Of a stretch of DNA of 64,000 bases, positions 8,074 through 16,717 are shown piece after piece. A model generated the notes under the pieces. That model was not told where the DNA came from. It saw only the letters and a list, made by a program, of their open reading frames with translations, and searched no databases. The first letter of the stretch is position 1. Each line of letters starts with the position of its first letter. A program made the position numbers and the translations under genes. Origin of the DNA: Rhodospirillaceae bacterium (GTDB lineage: Bacteria; Pseudomonadota; Alphaproteobacteria; SP197); assembly GCA_002722885.1 (NCBI GenBank), contig PBNE01000003.1, positions 12,090-76,089 of the forward strand, read 5' to 3'.

Positions 8074-10731
8074 TCACCCCAAAATTTTTTGCTCAATCGC
8101 CGCCAGGGCCTGTGCCGCCTGAGCTGCATCGGGACCGCCACCCTGGGCCATGTCAGGCCTGCCGCCACCGCCCCTGCCGCCCAGTTCCGTGACACCGATC
8201 TTGACCAGATCCACGGCATTGAAGCGCTCTGTCAGATCATCGGTGACCCCGGCCACGATGGCCGCCTTGCCTTCGTCGGTCGCCACAAGGACAACAATGC
8301 CGCTGCCCAGTTGCTGCTTCATCTGATCGGCCATGCCGCGAAGGTCCTTGCCGGGCACGCCTTCGAGGACCTTGGCCAGGACCTTCACACCGGCAATCTC
8401 CTTAGCATCGTCGCCCGTCGAGGCCCCGCCGCCGGTGGCCAGCTTGCGCCGGAGGTCGGCGACCTCGCGTTCCAGCTTTCGGCGTTCCTCGACCAGCGCC
8501 TTGACGCGGGTTTCGAGATCAGCCGGCGTCGTCTTCAGACGTGAGGACAGACCACGCACGCGCTGGTCCTGTTCGTCGAGATAAACCATCGCAGCTTCGC
8601 CAGTCAGCGCCTCGATGCGGCGCACGCCGGAGGCCACCGCACTCTCCGAGACGATCTTGAAGGCTCCGATGTCACCGGTGCGTTCGACATGAGTGCCACC
8701 GCACAACTCGGTCGAGAAGTAGTCCTTCTCCCCGTCCTTGTCGCCGGTCGGGGCACCCATGGACACGACCCGCACCTCGTCGCCGTACTTTTCGCCAAAC
8801 AAGGCCAGCGCGCCCTGCTCGATCGCCTCATCGGTCGTCATCAACCGGGTCGCTACGGCAGCGTTGCGACGGATCGCCGCATTGACCTCGGCCTCGACGG
8901 CCGCGAGATCGCCATCCTCGACGGGCTTGGGATAGCTGATGTCAAAGCGCAGCCGTTCGGGCGCGACAAGTGAACCCTTCTGCGTGACGTGATCACCCAG
9001 GCGGCGACGCAGCGCCTCGTGCAACAAATGAGTCGCGGAGTGGTTGCCGCGCAACCGGTCACGGCGATCGATGTCGGCCGCGAGTGTCGCCTCATGACCC
9101 ACACGCGCGGTGCCCTCTACAACCTTGCCAACATGAACATGCATGTCGCCCAGTTTCTTCTGGGTGTCGGACACCGCGATCCGCCCCGACGGCGTTTCGA
9201 TCATCCCGGTGTCACCCATCTGGCCGCCGGACTCGCCATAAAACGGCGTCTGGTTCAGCACCAGAGCGACATCGTCGCCCTCGCCTGCCGCATCGACGGC
9301 GTTGCCGTCCAGAACCACGGCCACAATCTGGCCCTGCGCGGTGGTCGCACCGTAGCCGAGGAACTCGGTCGCGCCAGCCTCCTCACGAAGGTCGAACCAG
9401 ACCTGTTCGGTTGTGGCATCGCCGGAGCCGGACCACGCCGCACGGGCCTTGGCCTTCTGCTCGGCCATGGCCGTGTCGAAGCCGGCGTGATCGACCGAAC
9501 GGCCTTCGCGGCGCAACGCGTCCTCAGTGAGATCAAGCGGAAATCCGAAGGTGTCGTAAAGCCGGAAGGCCACATCACCCGGAAGATCGGCGCCATCGGC
9601 CAGTTTGTCGGTCTCGTCAGCGAGCAGGCGCAAGCCACGTTCCAGGGTCTCTTGGAAGCGGGTTTCCTCAAGCTTCAGGGTTTCGGTGATCAGTGCCTGA
9701 CCGCGAATCAGCTCCGGGAAGGCCTGACCCATTTCCCCTGTCAGTGTGGGCACAAGCCGGTGCATAACCGGATCTTGCGCGCCCAGAATACTCGCGTGGC
9801 GCATTGCCCGGCGCATGATGCGCCGCAGCACGTAACCCCGCCCCTCGTTCGACGGCAGAACGCCATCAGCGATCAGGAAGGCGCTGGTGCGCAGATGATC
9901 GGCGATCACGTTGAAAGACGGACGCGCATCCCCGTCGGCTTCCCGTCCGATACATTCCTCAGTCGCCCGGATCAGGGTCTGGAAGAGGTCGGTGTCGAAG
10001 TTGCTATTCACGCCCTGCAGGATGGCCGCCATGCGCTCAAGGCCCATACCGGTGTCAATCGACGGCTTGGGCAGATCGACACGCTCGTCAGGCGTGATCT
10101 GCTCGTACTGCATGAAGACGAGATTCCAGAACTCCAGAAAGCGGTCGCCATCCTCGTCGGGGCTGCCCGGAGGTCCGCCAGCGAGATCAGGCCCCTGATC
10201 GATGAAGATCTCCGAACACGGTCCGCAGGGGCCCGTGTCACCCATCGACCAAAAGTTGTCCAAGGTCGGAATGCGGATGATCCGGCTGTCATCGAACCCC
10301 GTGACTTTGCGCCAGATCGCCGCAGCGTCCTCATCGGAGGAATGGACGGTGATCAGCAGGTTGTCGGGTTTGAGACCGTACTCCTTGGTCGTCAGGTTCC
10401 AGGCGAACTCGATCGCCTGATCCTTGAAGTAATCACCGAACGAGAAGTTGCCGAGCATCTCGAAAAAGGTGTGGTGACGCGCCGTGTATCCCACATTGTC
10501 GAGATCGTTGTGTTTGCCGCCTGCGCGGACGCACTTCTGTGCCGTGGTCGCCCGGTCGTAGTCGCTCTTCTCCGCACCCGTGAAGACGTTCTTGAACTGC
10601 ACCATGCCGGCGTTGGTGAACAGGAGCGTGGGATCGTTGTGCGGCACGAGCGGGCTCGAGGCCACGACCTCATGGCCGTTCTGCCGGAAGTAGTCCAGGA
10701 ATGTGGAACGAACGTCGTTGACGCTGATCAT
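8074..10731 (-). CDS. alaS: Alanyl-tRNA synthetase
   Basis: This full-length enzyme (885 residues) charges tRNA-Ala with alanine in the cytoplasm. The class II catalytic core begins at the N-terminus ([20 protein letters not shown], then [15 protein letters not shown]). The editing domain carries the zinc-binding [12 protein letters not shown] and [11 protein letters not shown] motifs. The C-terminal C-Ala region is Gly-rich ([15 protein letters not shown]) and closes with [12 protein letters not shown]. It follows recA on the same strand with a strong terminator between them, so it probably has its own promoter. Confidence 0.98.
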   Translation of the reverse strand: MISVNDVRSTFLDYFRQNGHEVVASSPLVPHNDPTLLFTNAGMVQFKNVFTGAEKSDYDRATTAQKCVRAGGKHNDLDNVGYTARHHTFFEMLGNFSFGDYFKDQAIEFAWNLTTKEYGLKPDNLLITVHSSDEDAAAIWRKVTGFDDSRIIRIPTLDNFWSMGDTGPCGPCSEIFIDQGPDLAGGPPGSPDEDGDRFLEFWNLVFMQYEQITPDERVDLPKPSIDTGMGLERMAAILQGVNSNFDTDLFQTLIRATEECIGREADGDARPSFNVIADHLRTSAFLIADGVLPSNEGRGYVLRRIMRRAMRHASILGAQDPVMHRLVPTLTGEMGQAFPELIRGQALITETLKLEETRFQETLERGLRLLADETDKLADGADLPGDVAFRLYDTFGFPLDLTEDALRREGRSVDHAGFDTAMAEQKAKARAAWSGSGDATTEQVWFDLREEAGATEFLGYGATTAQGQIVAVVLDGNAVDAAGEGDDVALVLNQTPFYGESGGQMGDTGMIETPSGRIAVSDTQKKLGDMHVHVGKVVEGTARVGHEATLAADIDRRDRLRGNHSATHLLHEALRRRLGDHVTQKGSLVAPERLRFDISYPKPVEDGDLAAVEAEVNAAIRRNAAVATRLMTTDEAIEQGALALFGEKYGDEVRVVSMGAPTGDKDGEKDYFSTELCGGTHVERTGDIGAFKIVSESAVASGVRRIEALTGEAAMVYLDEQDQRVRGLSSRLKTTPADLETRVKALVEERRKLEREVADLRRKLATGGGASTGDDAKEIAGVKVLAKVLEGVPGKDLRGMADQMKQQLGSGIVVLVATDEGKAAIVAGVTDDLTERFNAVDLVKIGVTELGGRGGGGRPDMAQGGGPDAAQAAQALAAIEQKILG

Positions 10732-10814
10732 GGTCGGTCTCGGTACGGTTGGTTGCGGCGTTCTAGCTTGTTTCAGGGGTCGAGGCCAAGCGCGGCGGTG
10801 CCGTCGGCCCGCAA

Positions 10815-10853
10815 ACGAAAACGGGCGCCGACCGGATGAGGCGGCGCCCGTTT
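10815..10853 (-). terminator. Rho-independent terminator after recA
   Basis: A perfect 12-base-pair stem (AAACGGGCGCCG at 10819-10830 with CGGCGCCCGTTT at 10842-10853) encloses an 11-base loop. Read on the minus strand it is followed by a T-rich run (TTTTCGTTT). It lies 26 bases past the recA stop codon and about 85 bases before the alaS start, so it separates the two transcripts. Confidence 0.88.
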
Positions 10854-10878
10854 CCCGATGGGATGTTTGTCCGGTCGA

Positions 10879-11988
10879 TCAGACCTCTTCGGGAGGGAGA
10901 GACTCCATCCCGTCATCGGCTTCTTCACCGGCTTGATCGGGGCCGACCATCATCTCTTCGGCCACCAGTCCGGCGTTGGCGCGCACGGCCTTTTCGATCG
11001 CGTCGGCAATCTCGATGTTGTCACGCAGGAACTGCTTGACGTTCTCGCGGCCCTGGCCGATCCGCTGACCCCCGTAGGAGAACCAGGATCCGGATTTCTC
11101 AACCACACCGGCCTTGACACCGAGATCGATGATCTCGCCCATCTTCGAGATGCCCTCGCCATACATGATGTCGAATTCGATCACCTTGAACGGCGGCGCC
11201 ACCTTGTTCTTGACCACCTTGACCTTGGTCTGGTTGCCCACGACCTCCTCGCGGTCCTTTATCTGACCAATGCGGCGGATATCGAGGCGCACCGAGGCAT
11301 AAAACTTCAGCGCGTTGCCGCCTGAGGTGGTCTCCGGATTGCCGAACATCACGCCGATTTTCATTCGGATCTGGTTGATGAAGATCACCAGGCACTGGGA
11401 CTTCGAAATCGACGAGGTCAGCTTGCGCAGCGCCTGGCTCATCAAGCGCGCCTGCAGGCCGACATGGGTGTCGCCCATCTCGCCTTCCAGTTCGGCCTTC
11501 GGCACCAGCGCGGCCACCGAATCCACTACCAACACGTCGATCGCGCCGGAGCGGACCAGCGTATCGGCGATTTCTAGCGCCTGCTCACCAGCATCGGGCT
11601 GCGAGATCAGCAGGTCGTCCAGATTGACACCTAGCTTTCGCGCATAGGCGGGATCGAGCGCGTGCTCGGCGTCAACAAACGCCGCAACGCCACCAGCCTT
11701 CTGGGCCTCAGCCACCACATGCAAGGCCAGGGTCGTTTTTCCCGAGCTCTCAGGGCCGTAGATTTCGACGATGCGGCCGCGCGGCAAGCCACCGATGCCA
11801 AGACCAATGTCGAGCCCGAGCGAACCGGTCGAGATCGCCTCGATCTCCACGGCCTGTTCCTGCTGGCCCAGCCGCATGACCGAGCCCTTGCCGAACGCCC
11901 GTTCGATCTGACTGAGAGCGGCATCAAGCGCCTTGTCCCGTTCCATTCCGTTCCCTTCAACCACGCGCAGTGCTGGTGCTGATGACAT
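10879..11988 (-). CDS. recA: Recombinase RecA
   Basis: The 369-residue product is RecA, the DNA strand-exchange ATPase and SOS co-protease. Walker A GPESSGKT lies at residues 78-85. The Walker B strand is [16 protein letters not shown], loop L1 is [22 protein letters not shown] in part, and loop L2 is [18 protein letters not shown] in part. The C-terminus is acidic, as usual. The ATG at 11988 is chosen over an upstream one because AGGAGAGGG sits just before it. An alphaproteobacterial LexA operator lies 78-92 bases upstream and a terminator follows the gene. Confidence 0.98.
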   Translation of the reverse strand: MSSAPALRVVEGNGMERDKALDAALSQIERAFGKGSVMRLGQQEQAVEIEAISTGSLGLDIGLGIGGLPRGRIVEIYGPESSGKTTLALHVVAEAQKAGGVAAFVDAEHALDPAYARKLGVNLDDLLISQPDAGEQALEIADTLVRSGAIDVLVVDSVAALVPKAELEGEMGDTHVGLQARLMSQALRKLTSSISKSQCLVIFINQIRMKIGVMFGNPETTSGGNALKFYASVRLDIRRIGQIKDREEVVGNQTKVKVVKNKVAPPFKVIEFDIMYGEGISKMGEIIDLGVKAGVVEKSGSWFSYGGQRIGQGRENVKQFLRDNIEIADAIEKAVRANAGLVAEEMMVGPDQAGEEADDGMESLPPEEV

Positions 11989-12065
11989 CGACCCTCTCCT
12001 TATTCCATAAGCGCCCGGCCCGGCGCAACGGATCATGATATACACCATATGTTCCTCAACGACAA

Positions 12066-12080
12066 GAACTTTATGCGAAC
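12066..12080 (-). promoter_or_regulatory. LexA/SOS operator upstream of recA
   Basis: The sequence GAAC-TTTATGC-GAAC on the + strand is GTTC-N7-GTTC on the recA strand. That is the direct-repeat LexA box known from alphaproteobacteria, unlike the CTGT-N8-ACAG palindrome of gammaproteobacteria. Its position 78-92 bases upstream of the recA start fits repression of recA until DNA damage. Confidence 0.8.
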
Positions 12081-12154
12081 AAAGGTGGTTCGTTCCCGAA
12101 ACATGTTCTCATTTTGAGGACGGAGCCTGGCACGCCACGAGAGGTTATCCACCG

Positions 12155-14260
12155 CTATTCCGGGCGACGATCCAGCACATCGCGTACCTTGTCGGCCAGC
12201 TGCGCCAGGCCAAACGGCTTGGGTAGGAAATCAGCGCTCTCTATGTCCTCGGCCCCGGCAGCATCCTCGGAGTAGCCGGAGATGAAGATCACGGCCATAT
12301 CAGGGTGGGCCTCACGCACCTGTGCAGCCAGCTGCGGGCCCGTCTGTCCGGGCATCACAACATCAGTGATCAGCAGATCGAAGGGTTCGCCGGCTTCGGA
12401 CAACAACTCCAGCGCCGCTTCGGGCCCGTCGGCGGCAGCGACCTTATAACCGCGGCTTGCCAGCGCACTGGTTGCAAACATGCGAACGGCAACCTCGTCC
12501 TCAACCAGCAGAATCGATGCCTTGCGTTCACCCGCTTCGAGCATTCTCGGCGCGGTGTCCTGCAATGCGGCAAACTCCGTTCTGTTGAGGCGCGGCAGCA
12601 AGATACGGAAGATCGTTCCCTCACCGGGAAACGACTCCACCACGATGTAGCCGTCGTTTTGCTCGACCGTGCCGTAGACCGTTGCCAGACCAAGGCCCGT
12701 GCCCTTGCCGACCTCCTTGGTCGTGAAGAAGGGCTCGAAGACCTTGTCGACCAGATCGGGTTCGATGCCCGTGCCCTCATCGGTGATCTCAAGGGCAACG
12801 TATTCGCCGGCCGGCGCAACACCGTTGGCAACATCCAGAGGCTCCTTCAACGCAAGGCTCGACGTCCTGATCCGAATCACACCGCCATCGGGCATGGCGT
12901 CCCGACCGTTGAGCACCAGGTTCGTGATGACTTGTTCGAGCTGGCCCTGATCAATGCGGACATGCCCTTGATCGCGATCGTGAAGGACTTCGAGCGTGAT
13001 CTGCTCGCCGATCAGCCGGCGCAAGAGATACATCAGCTCGCTCACCACGGCAGGCAGCCCCAACACCTGCGGGCGCGGACGCTGGCGGCGCGAGAATGCC
13101 AGCAACTGGCGAACCAGGCTCGCGGCGCGGCCCGCGTCCTGTTTGATCTGCATGATCTCGCCGAACGACGGGTCGCCCGGCGGATGGCGTTGCAACAGCA
13201 GATCGCAGAATCCGGTGATCGCGGTGAGGATGTTGTTGAAGTCGTGCGCCACCCCGCCGGCCAGCTGGCCGACGGCATGAAGTTTCTGCGATTGTTCAAA
13301 CTGTGCCTCAAGCGCACGGCGCGGTGTGGCATCAACCGCATGGATGATCGTCCCCTGTGCGGCCTCGCCGGTGCGCTTAAGTCCGGTCACAAAAAAGGTC
13401 ACGGCCAGATCTTCCTCACCGCCGAGCCTCACCTCGAAAGGCTTGGGCACATCGCCGCCCTGCCCGGCATCCGCCAGACGTCGAATCAGCGTACGACGAT
13501 CTTCGGGTGCGACAAAATCAGCGACAAAGCGACCTTGCCGAGCCTGCCCCTGCCCGCCGACAAGCCGCGTGAACATTCTGTTAGCGGCAACGATTCGGCC
13601 GGCTGCATCGACCTGTGCGACCCCGACGGCCGCCCCTTCCAGAAGACCGATCCAGCCGCTTGCAAGATCCTCGACCTCTTCTCTCCGGGTGGCGCCCAGA
13701 GCTGCTTCCGGCCAGACCATGCCGAACCGCGCACCCGAATCAGCCACCTGCAAAACCAGAGACATCCGTGCCAGAGCGCCGTCGGCACGGCGCACGGCAA
13801 GAGGTTCCCTGCTCCGACGGTCATCATCTTGTCCTTCGATCTGAAGGGCGGCCGCACGGGTCAGAGCGCGACGAACAGGCGTTCCGTCCACATCGTATCC
13901 CAGCCAAAGCGCCAGGGTTTCGTTGACGAACACAACGTCACCAACGCCATCAAGCAGGAACAACCCGACCGGACCGCCGGTCAAGGCATCGAAAAGATCG
14001 CGCGGCATGTCACGGCCATGGGAGCGGGCTGTCAGGATGATGAAAGTCACCGAGACAACCCCGAGGCCCAGCACGGCGATAGCGGCGGTGACGGCCACGA
14101 CATCACCCGCGACCGACATCATTGCCACAAAGGTTCCGGCGGCACCGGCCAGAAACAACACGGCATTGATCACGGCGATGCGAATCGCGGCGATGTGACG
14201 CTGGTAGAGCCGCTCATGCCGTCCGGGCGTCGGCCTGTTCTGTGCTGCAGGGTCGGTCAT
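12155..14260 (-). CDS. cckA: Cell-cycle hybrid histidine kinase CckA
   Basis: The 701-residue protein has two N-terminal membrane helices (about 24-78) and two PAS-like regions (about 90-185 and 200-315). The dimerisation/phosphoacceptor motif is GQLAGGVAHDFNNILTAITG with His339. The HATPase domain shows NLVLNGRDAMPDGG, DEGTGI and GKGTGLGLATVYG, and the C-terminal receiver has Asp633 in LLITDVVMPG. This architecture and the CckA-type H-box identify the kinase/phosphatase that feeds phosphate through ChpT to CtrA. Both partners are encoded within the next 2.1 kb. It ends with TAG. Confidence 0.92.
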   Translation of the reverse strand: MTDPAAQNRPTPGRHERLYQRHIAAIRIAVINAVLFLAGAAGTFVAMMSVAGDVVAVTAAIAVLGLGVVSVTFIILTARSHGRDMPRDLFDALTGGPVGLFLLDGVGDVVFVNETLALWLGYDVDGTPVRRALTRAAALQIEGQDDDRRSREPLAVRRADGALARMSLVLQVADSGARFGMVWPEAALGATRREEVEDLASGWIGLLEGAAVGVAQVDAAGRIVAANRMFTRLVGGQGQARQGRFVADFVAPEDRRTLIRRLADAGQGGDVPKPFEVRLGGEEDLAVTFFVTGLKRTGEAAQGTIIHAVDATPRRALEAQFEQSQKLHAVGQLAGGVAHDFNNILTAITGFCDLLLQRHPPGDPSFGEIMQIKQDAGRAASLVRQLLAFSRRQRPRPQVLGLPAVVSELMYLLRRLIGEQITLEVLHDRDQGHVRIDQGQLEQVITNLVLNGRDAMPDGGVIRIRTSSLALKEPLDVANGVAPAGEYVALEITDEGTGIEPDLVDKVFEPFFTTKEVGKGTGLGLATVYGTVEQNDGYIVVESFPGEGTIFRILLPRLNRTEFAALQDTAPRMLEAGERKASILLVEDEVAVRMFATSALASRGYKVAAADGPEAALELLSEAGEPFDLLITDVVMPGQTGPQLAAQVREAHPDMAVIFISGYSEDAAGAEDIESADFLPKPFGLAQLADKVRDVLDRRPE

Positions 14261-14335
14261 GCAAACCCCATCGGGACTATCGCAGCACGATAGCGGAATT
14301 GCAGCCCGCCCGTCGCGGTTAGCGCTGCCACCGAC

Positions 14336-14363
14336 ACAAAAAGAGCCGCCCGCAGGCAGCTCT
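14336..14363 (-). terminator. Rho-independent terminator after dksA
   Basis: On the minus strand AGAGCTGCC-TGCG-GGCGGCTCT (14342-14363) forms a nine-pair stem with one G-U pair, followed by TTTTTGTG. It starts a few bases past the dksA stop codon and separates dksA from cckA downstream on the same strand. Confidence 0.8.
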
Positions 14364-14368
14364 CTTGT

Positions 14369-14785
14369 TCAATCGTCGCGATAGACGCGTTCTCGGCGCT
14401 CGTGCCGTTCCTGGGCTTCCAGGCTCAGCGTGGCGATCGGGCGGGCTTCCAACCGCTTGATGCCAATCGGCTCACCGGTTTCTTCGCAGTAGCCATAGGT
14501 GCCATCGTCGATCCGGCGCAGGGCCTCGTCGATCTTGCTGATCAGCTTGCGTTCACGGTCGCGGGTACGCAGTTCGATCGCCCGGTCCGTCTCGGTCGAC
14601 GCGCGGTCGGCCAGATCAGGTTCGGCAATCGTGTCCTGCTGCAGGTGTTTGATCGTCTCGGTCGACTCCTGAAGAAGCTCATCCCGCCAGGCATGGAGTT
14701 TGCGGCGAAAATACTCCTTCTGCTTGGGGTTCATGAATGTCTCTTTCTCCTTGGGCTTGTAGCTTTTGGCGAGTTTGACAGCCAT
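14369..14785 (-). CDS. dksA: RNA polymerase-binding transcription factor DksA
   Basis: The 138-residue product is DksA, which binds the RNA polymerase secondary channel and works with ppGpp. The coiled-coil region MNPKQKEYFRRKLHAWRDEL ... ADRASTETDRAIELRTRDRE is followed by a zinc-finger-like segment GTYGYCEETGEPIGIKRLEA. Only the first cysteine of a C4 finger is kept, as in the alphaproteobacterial subtype. The ATG at 14785 is preferred because AAGGATG precedes it and gives the family N-terminus. The gene is divergent from ctrA. Confidence 0.94.
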   Translation of the reverse strand: MAVKLAKSYKPKEKETFMNPKQKEYFRRKLHAWRDELLQESTETIKHLQQDTIAEPDLADRASTETDRAIELRTRDRERKLISKIDEALRRIDDGTYGYCEETGEPIGIKRLEARPIATLSLEAQERHERRERVYRDD

Positions 14786-15003
14786 CCACCAACATCCTTC
14801 CGTACCCTGGTTAGACCCCTGATCGATGCTCACGAATCACCGATGGCGCGCTGTATAGTTTGGAACGCCAGTGGTCCGCAAGCGTCAGATAACGACAAAT
14901 CCACGACATCGGGGCTGATGACGGCCATCACTTCATCCACGACCGGCGTTTGGTTCTGGGCGTCCGGGTGTCGTAGACTGTTGCCGTCGTGGGGGATCGG
15001 GGC

Positions 15004-15678
15004 ATGCGAATTCTTCTGGTTGAAGACGATCCGAGCCAGGCGGCTAGCCTTCAGCTCATTCTCGAATCCGAGGGAATCGACGTTGAGCGCGTCGAGTCCG
15101 GCGAAGATGCCGTGGAGTTGGCGAGAAACTTCGATTTCTCTCTGGTCATTCTGGATCTGATGCTGCCCGACATGGACGGCCATGCTGTGTTGCGCAGCCT
15201 GCGCGACGCCCGCGTTTCCACCCCGGTGATGATCCTGACTGGCCTTGACGAGCTTGATCACAAGGTCCGGGGCCTGGGCTCAGGCGCCGACGATTATATC
15301 ACCAAGCCGTTTGCCAAGGATGAGCTGATTGCACGCCTGCATGCCATTGTTCGCCGCTCCGAGGGACATGCCGAATCGCGTGTCAGCATCGGCCGACTCA
15401 CCGTGAAACTCGACGACCAGACTGCCGACGTCGATGGCGAACCGGTCAAGCTCACCGGCAAGGAATTCGGTGTTCTCGAGTTGCTTGCCCTGCGTCGTGG
15501 TCAGACTGTGACCAAAGCCCAGTTCATAAACCACCTCTATGGCGGGTTCGACGAGCCGGACCTCAAGATCATTGATGTCTTTGTCTGCAAGCTGCGGCGC
15601 AAGATCGCGAAACTGACCGGTGGCCAGCACTACATCGTTACGGAGTGGGGGCGCGGCTACACCTTGCGCGACGAATAA
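15004..15678 (+). CDS. ctrA: Response regulator CtrA
   Basis: The 224-residue OmpR-type regulator begins MRILLVEDDPSQA. It has the phosphoacceptor Asp51 (VILDLMLPDMDGH), the same position as in Caulobacter CtrA, with the switch lysine in DDYITKPFAKDEL. The winged-helix output domain contains NHLYGGFDEPDLKIIDVFVCK, nearly identical to canonical CtrA, so it should bind TTAA-N7-TTAA sites. The ATG at 15004 is used rather than a GTG five codons upstream. CckA lies 0.7 kb to the left and ChpT follows convergently 59 bases away. Its targets typically include motility, division and gene-transfer-agent genes. Confidence 0.95.
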   Translation: MRILLVEDDPSQAASLQLILESEGIDVERVESGEDAVELARNFDFSLVILDLMLPDMDGHAVLRSLRDARVSTPVMILTGLDELDHKVRGLGSGADDYITKPFAKDELIARLHAIVRRSEGHAESRVSIGRLTVKLDDQTADVDGEPVKLTGKEFGVLELLALRRGQTVTKAQFINHLYGGFDEPDLKIIDVFVCKLRRKIAKLTGGQHYIVTEWGRGYTLRDE

Positions 15679-15737
15679 AATAAGTCAGAATATCTTTAAA
15701 ATATTAGCAAATTACATTAGAAATTTAAAGTAATATA
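15679..15737. other. Very AT-rich convergent spacer between ctrA and chpT
   Basis: Only about 10 of the 60 bases at 15681-15740 are G or C, in a strongly GC-rich region. It holds the inverted repeat CTTTAAA (15694-15700) and TTTAAAG (15724-15730). It could act as a weak bidirectional terminator or be an AT-rich protein-binding stretch. I see no coding potential. Confidence 0.5.
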
Positions 15738-16346
15738 TCATCTCAAAAACGCAATGACCAGGGAGTCGACATCCGTCACATCGACGGTGAGGTTGCCGCC
15801 AAGATCACGGGCCAGAATGGCCGTCAGATAGGGTTGCACCTCGCGCGGCGAAAGGTCATCCAGTGTGGCGTCGGCGCTTCTGAAGGCGGTCGGCATCGGC
15901 TCGATATCCCCCAGCTTGCCCTTAAGTGACAACGACGGCTCCCTGCCTGCCATGACCGTGACCTCACCACCCGACGGCAGCACAGCCAGAGCACAAAGCA
16001 CCAAATTCATCACCAGCTTGGCTCTCAGGTCGTCGCGACCATCTTCCGCATCAGCACCCTGCACCCACGTCACCACATGGCGGCTGCCTTCGACGTAGCG
16101 CTGGATCAGGTTGTGGGCGTCATCCCAGGTCAGACCGGTTCCGGTGCCATAAGCTCTGCGGTAGAACGAAAGTCGCCGATTAAGCTGATCGGTCGTCGTC
16201 TCTATCACTTCGAGAGCACTCTCGACCATGGCAAGGTCCGAACAAAGTTCCAGGCCGTTGGCCACCGCTCCCGCCGGTCCCACCAGGTCATGGCACAGGC
16301 GCGAACACACCAGCCCTGCCAGCAATCCCGCACGATCCCCAGCCAT
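15738..16346 (-). CDS. chpT: Histidine phosphotransferase ChpT
   Basis: The 202-residue product is a dimeric histidine-kinase-like phosphotransferase. The helical hairpin begins LVCSRLCHDLVGPAGAVANG, in which His19 is the phosphoacceptor, and the remainder is a degenerate ATPase-like domain (LVMNLVLCALAVLPSGGEVTV) without intact ATP-binding boxes. ChpT relays phosphate from the CckA receiver to CtrA and CpdR. Its location, convergent with ctrA and 1.5 kb from cckA, supports the assignment. A GGGGGG run lies just before the ATG. Confidence 0.9.
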   Translation of the reverse strand: MAGDRAGLLAGLVCSRLCHDLVGPAGAVANGLELCSDLAMVESALEVIETTTDQLNRRLSFYRRAYGTGTGLTWDDAHNLIQRYVEGSRHVVTWVQGADAEDGRDDLRAKLVMNLVLCALAVLPSGGEVTVMAGREPSLSLKGKLGDIEPMPTAFRSADATLDDLSPREVQPYLTAILARDLGGNLTVDVTDVDSLVIAFLR

Positions 16347-16427
16347 TTGATGCCCCCCATCTGGCTACCCCGTCGCCATGATCTTATCGTGCCTGGGACC
16401 ATCACAACAGCACAGCCCGGAGACCCC

Positions 16428-16610
16428 ATGGATCCTTGGATTGTCCCCGGCGCCCTGGTGCGCCACCCCCAGCAATCCCAGTGGGGCCTCGGCCAGGTGC
16501 AGTCGGCCATCGGCAGTCGGGTCACGGTCAACTTCGAACACGCTGGCAAACGTGTGCTCGATTGCGACATCGTGATGCTCGAAGTGGTCGATCCTGAACG
16601 TGACTTTTGA
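16428..16610 (+). CDS. DUF3553 family protein
   Basis: This small protein of 60 residues starts at ATG 16428. The core PGALVRHPQQSQWGLGQVQS and GSRVTVNFEHAGKRVLD matches DUF3553, a short beta-barrel-like domain found alone or fused to DNA-repair helicases. The function is unknown; the fold resembles CarD/UvrD-tail-type interaction modules. It is divergent from chpT and ends 107 bases before the formate dehydrogenase operon. Confidence 0.75.
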   Translation: MDPWIVPGALVRHPQQSQWGLGQVQSAIGSRVTVNFEHAGKRVLDCDIVMLEVVDPERDF

Positions 16611-16717
16611 ATGACCATCGGGCAATGTCCCGCGCGAATCCGGCACCGGGCGTCGTTCAATTACGACACGCCGGCCGGCCGGCCCTATGGTCACTCAAGA
16701 GTGTTGCGAGGAGGTCG

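Noticed and set aside
8989-10839. A 616-codon open frame on the + strand
   Set aside because: It lies antisense to alaS, whose motifs and length are unmistakable. Long antisense frames are expected in GC-rich codon usage, and the translation has no recognisable domain.
12305-14293. A 662-codon open frame antisense to cckA
   Set aside because: The frame mirrors the codon bias of cckA, lacks a ribosome site and any motif, and would duplicate coding over a confirmed kinase gene.
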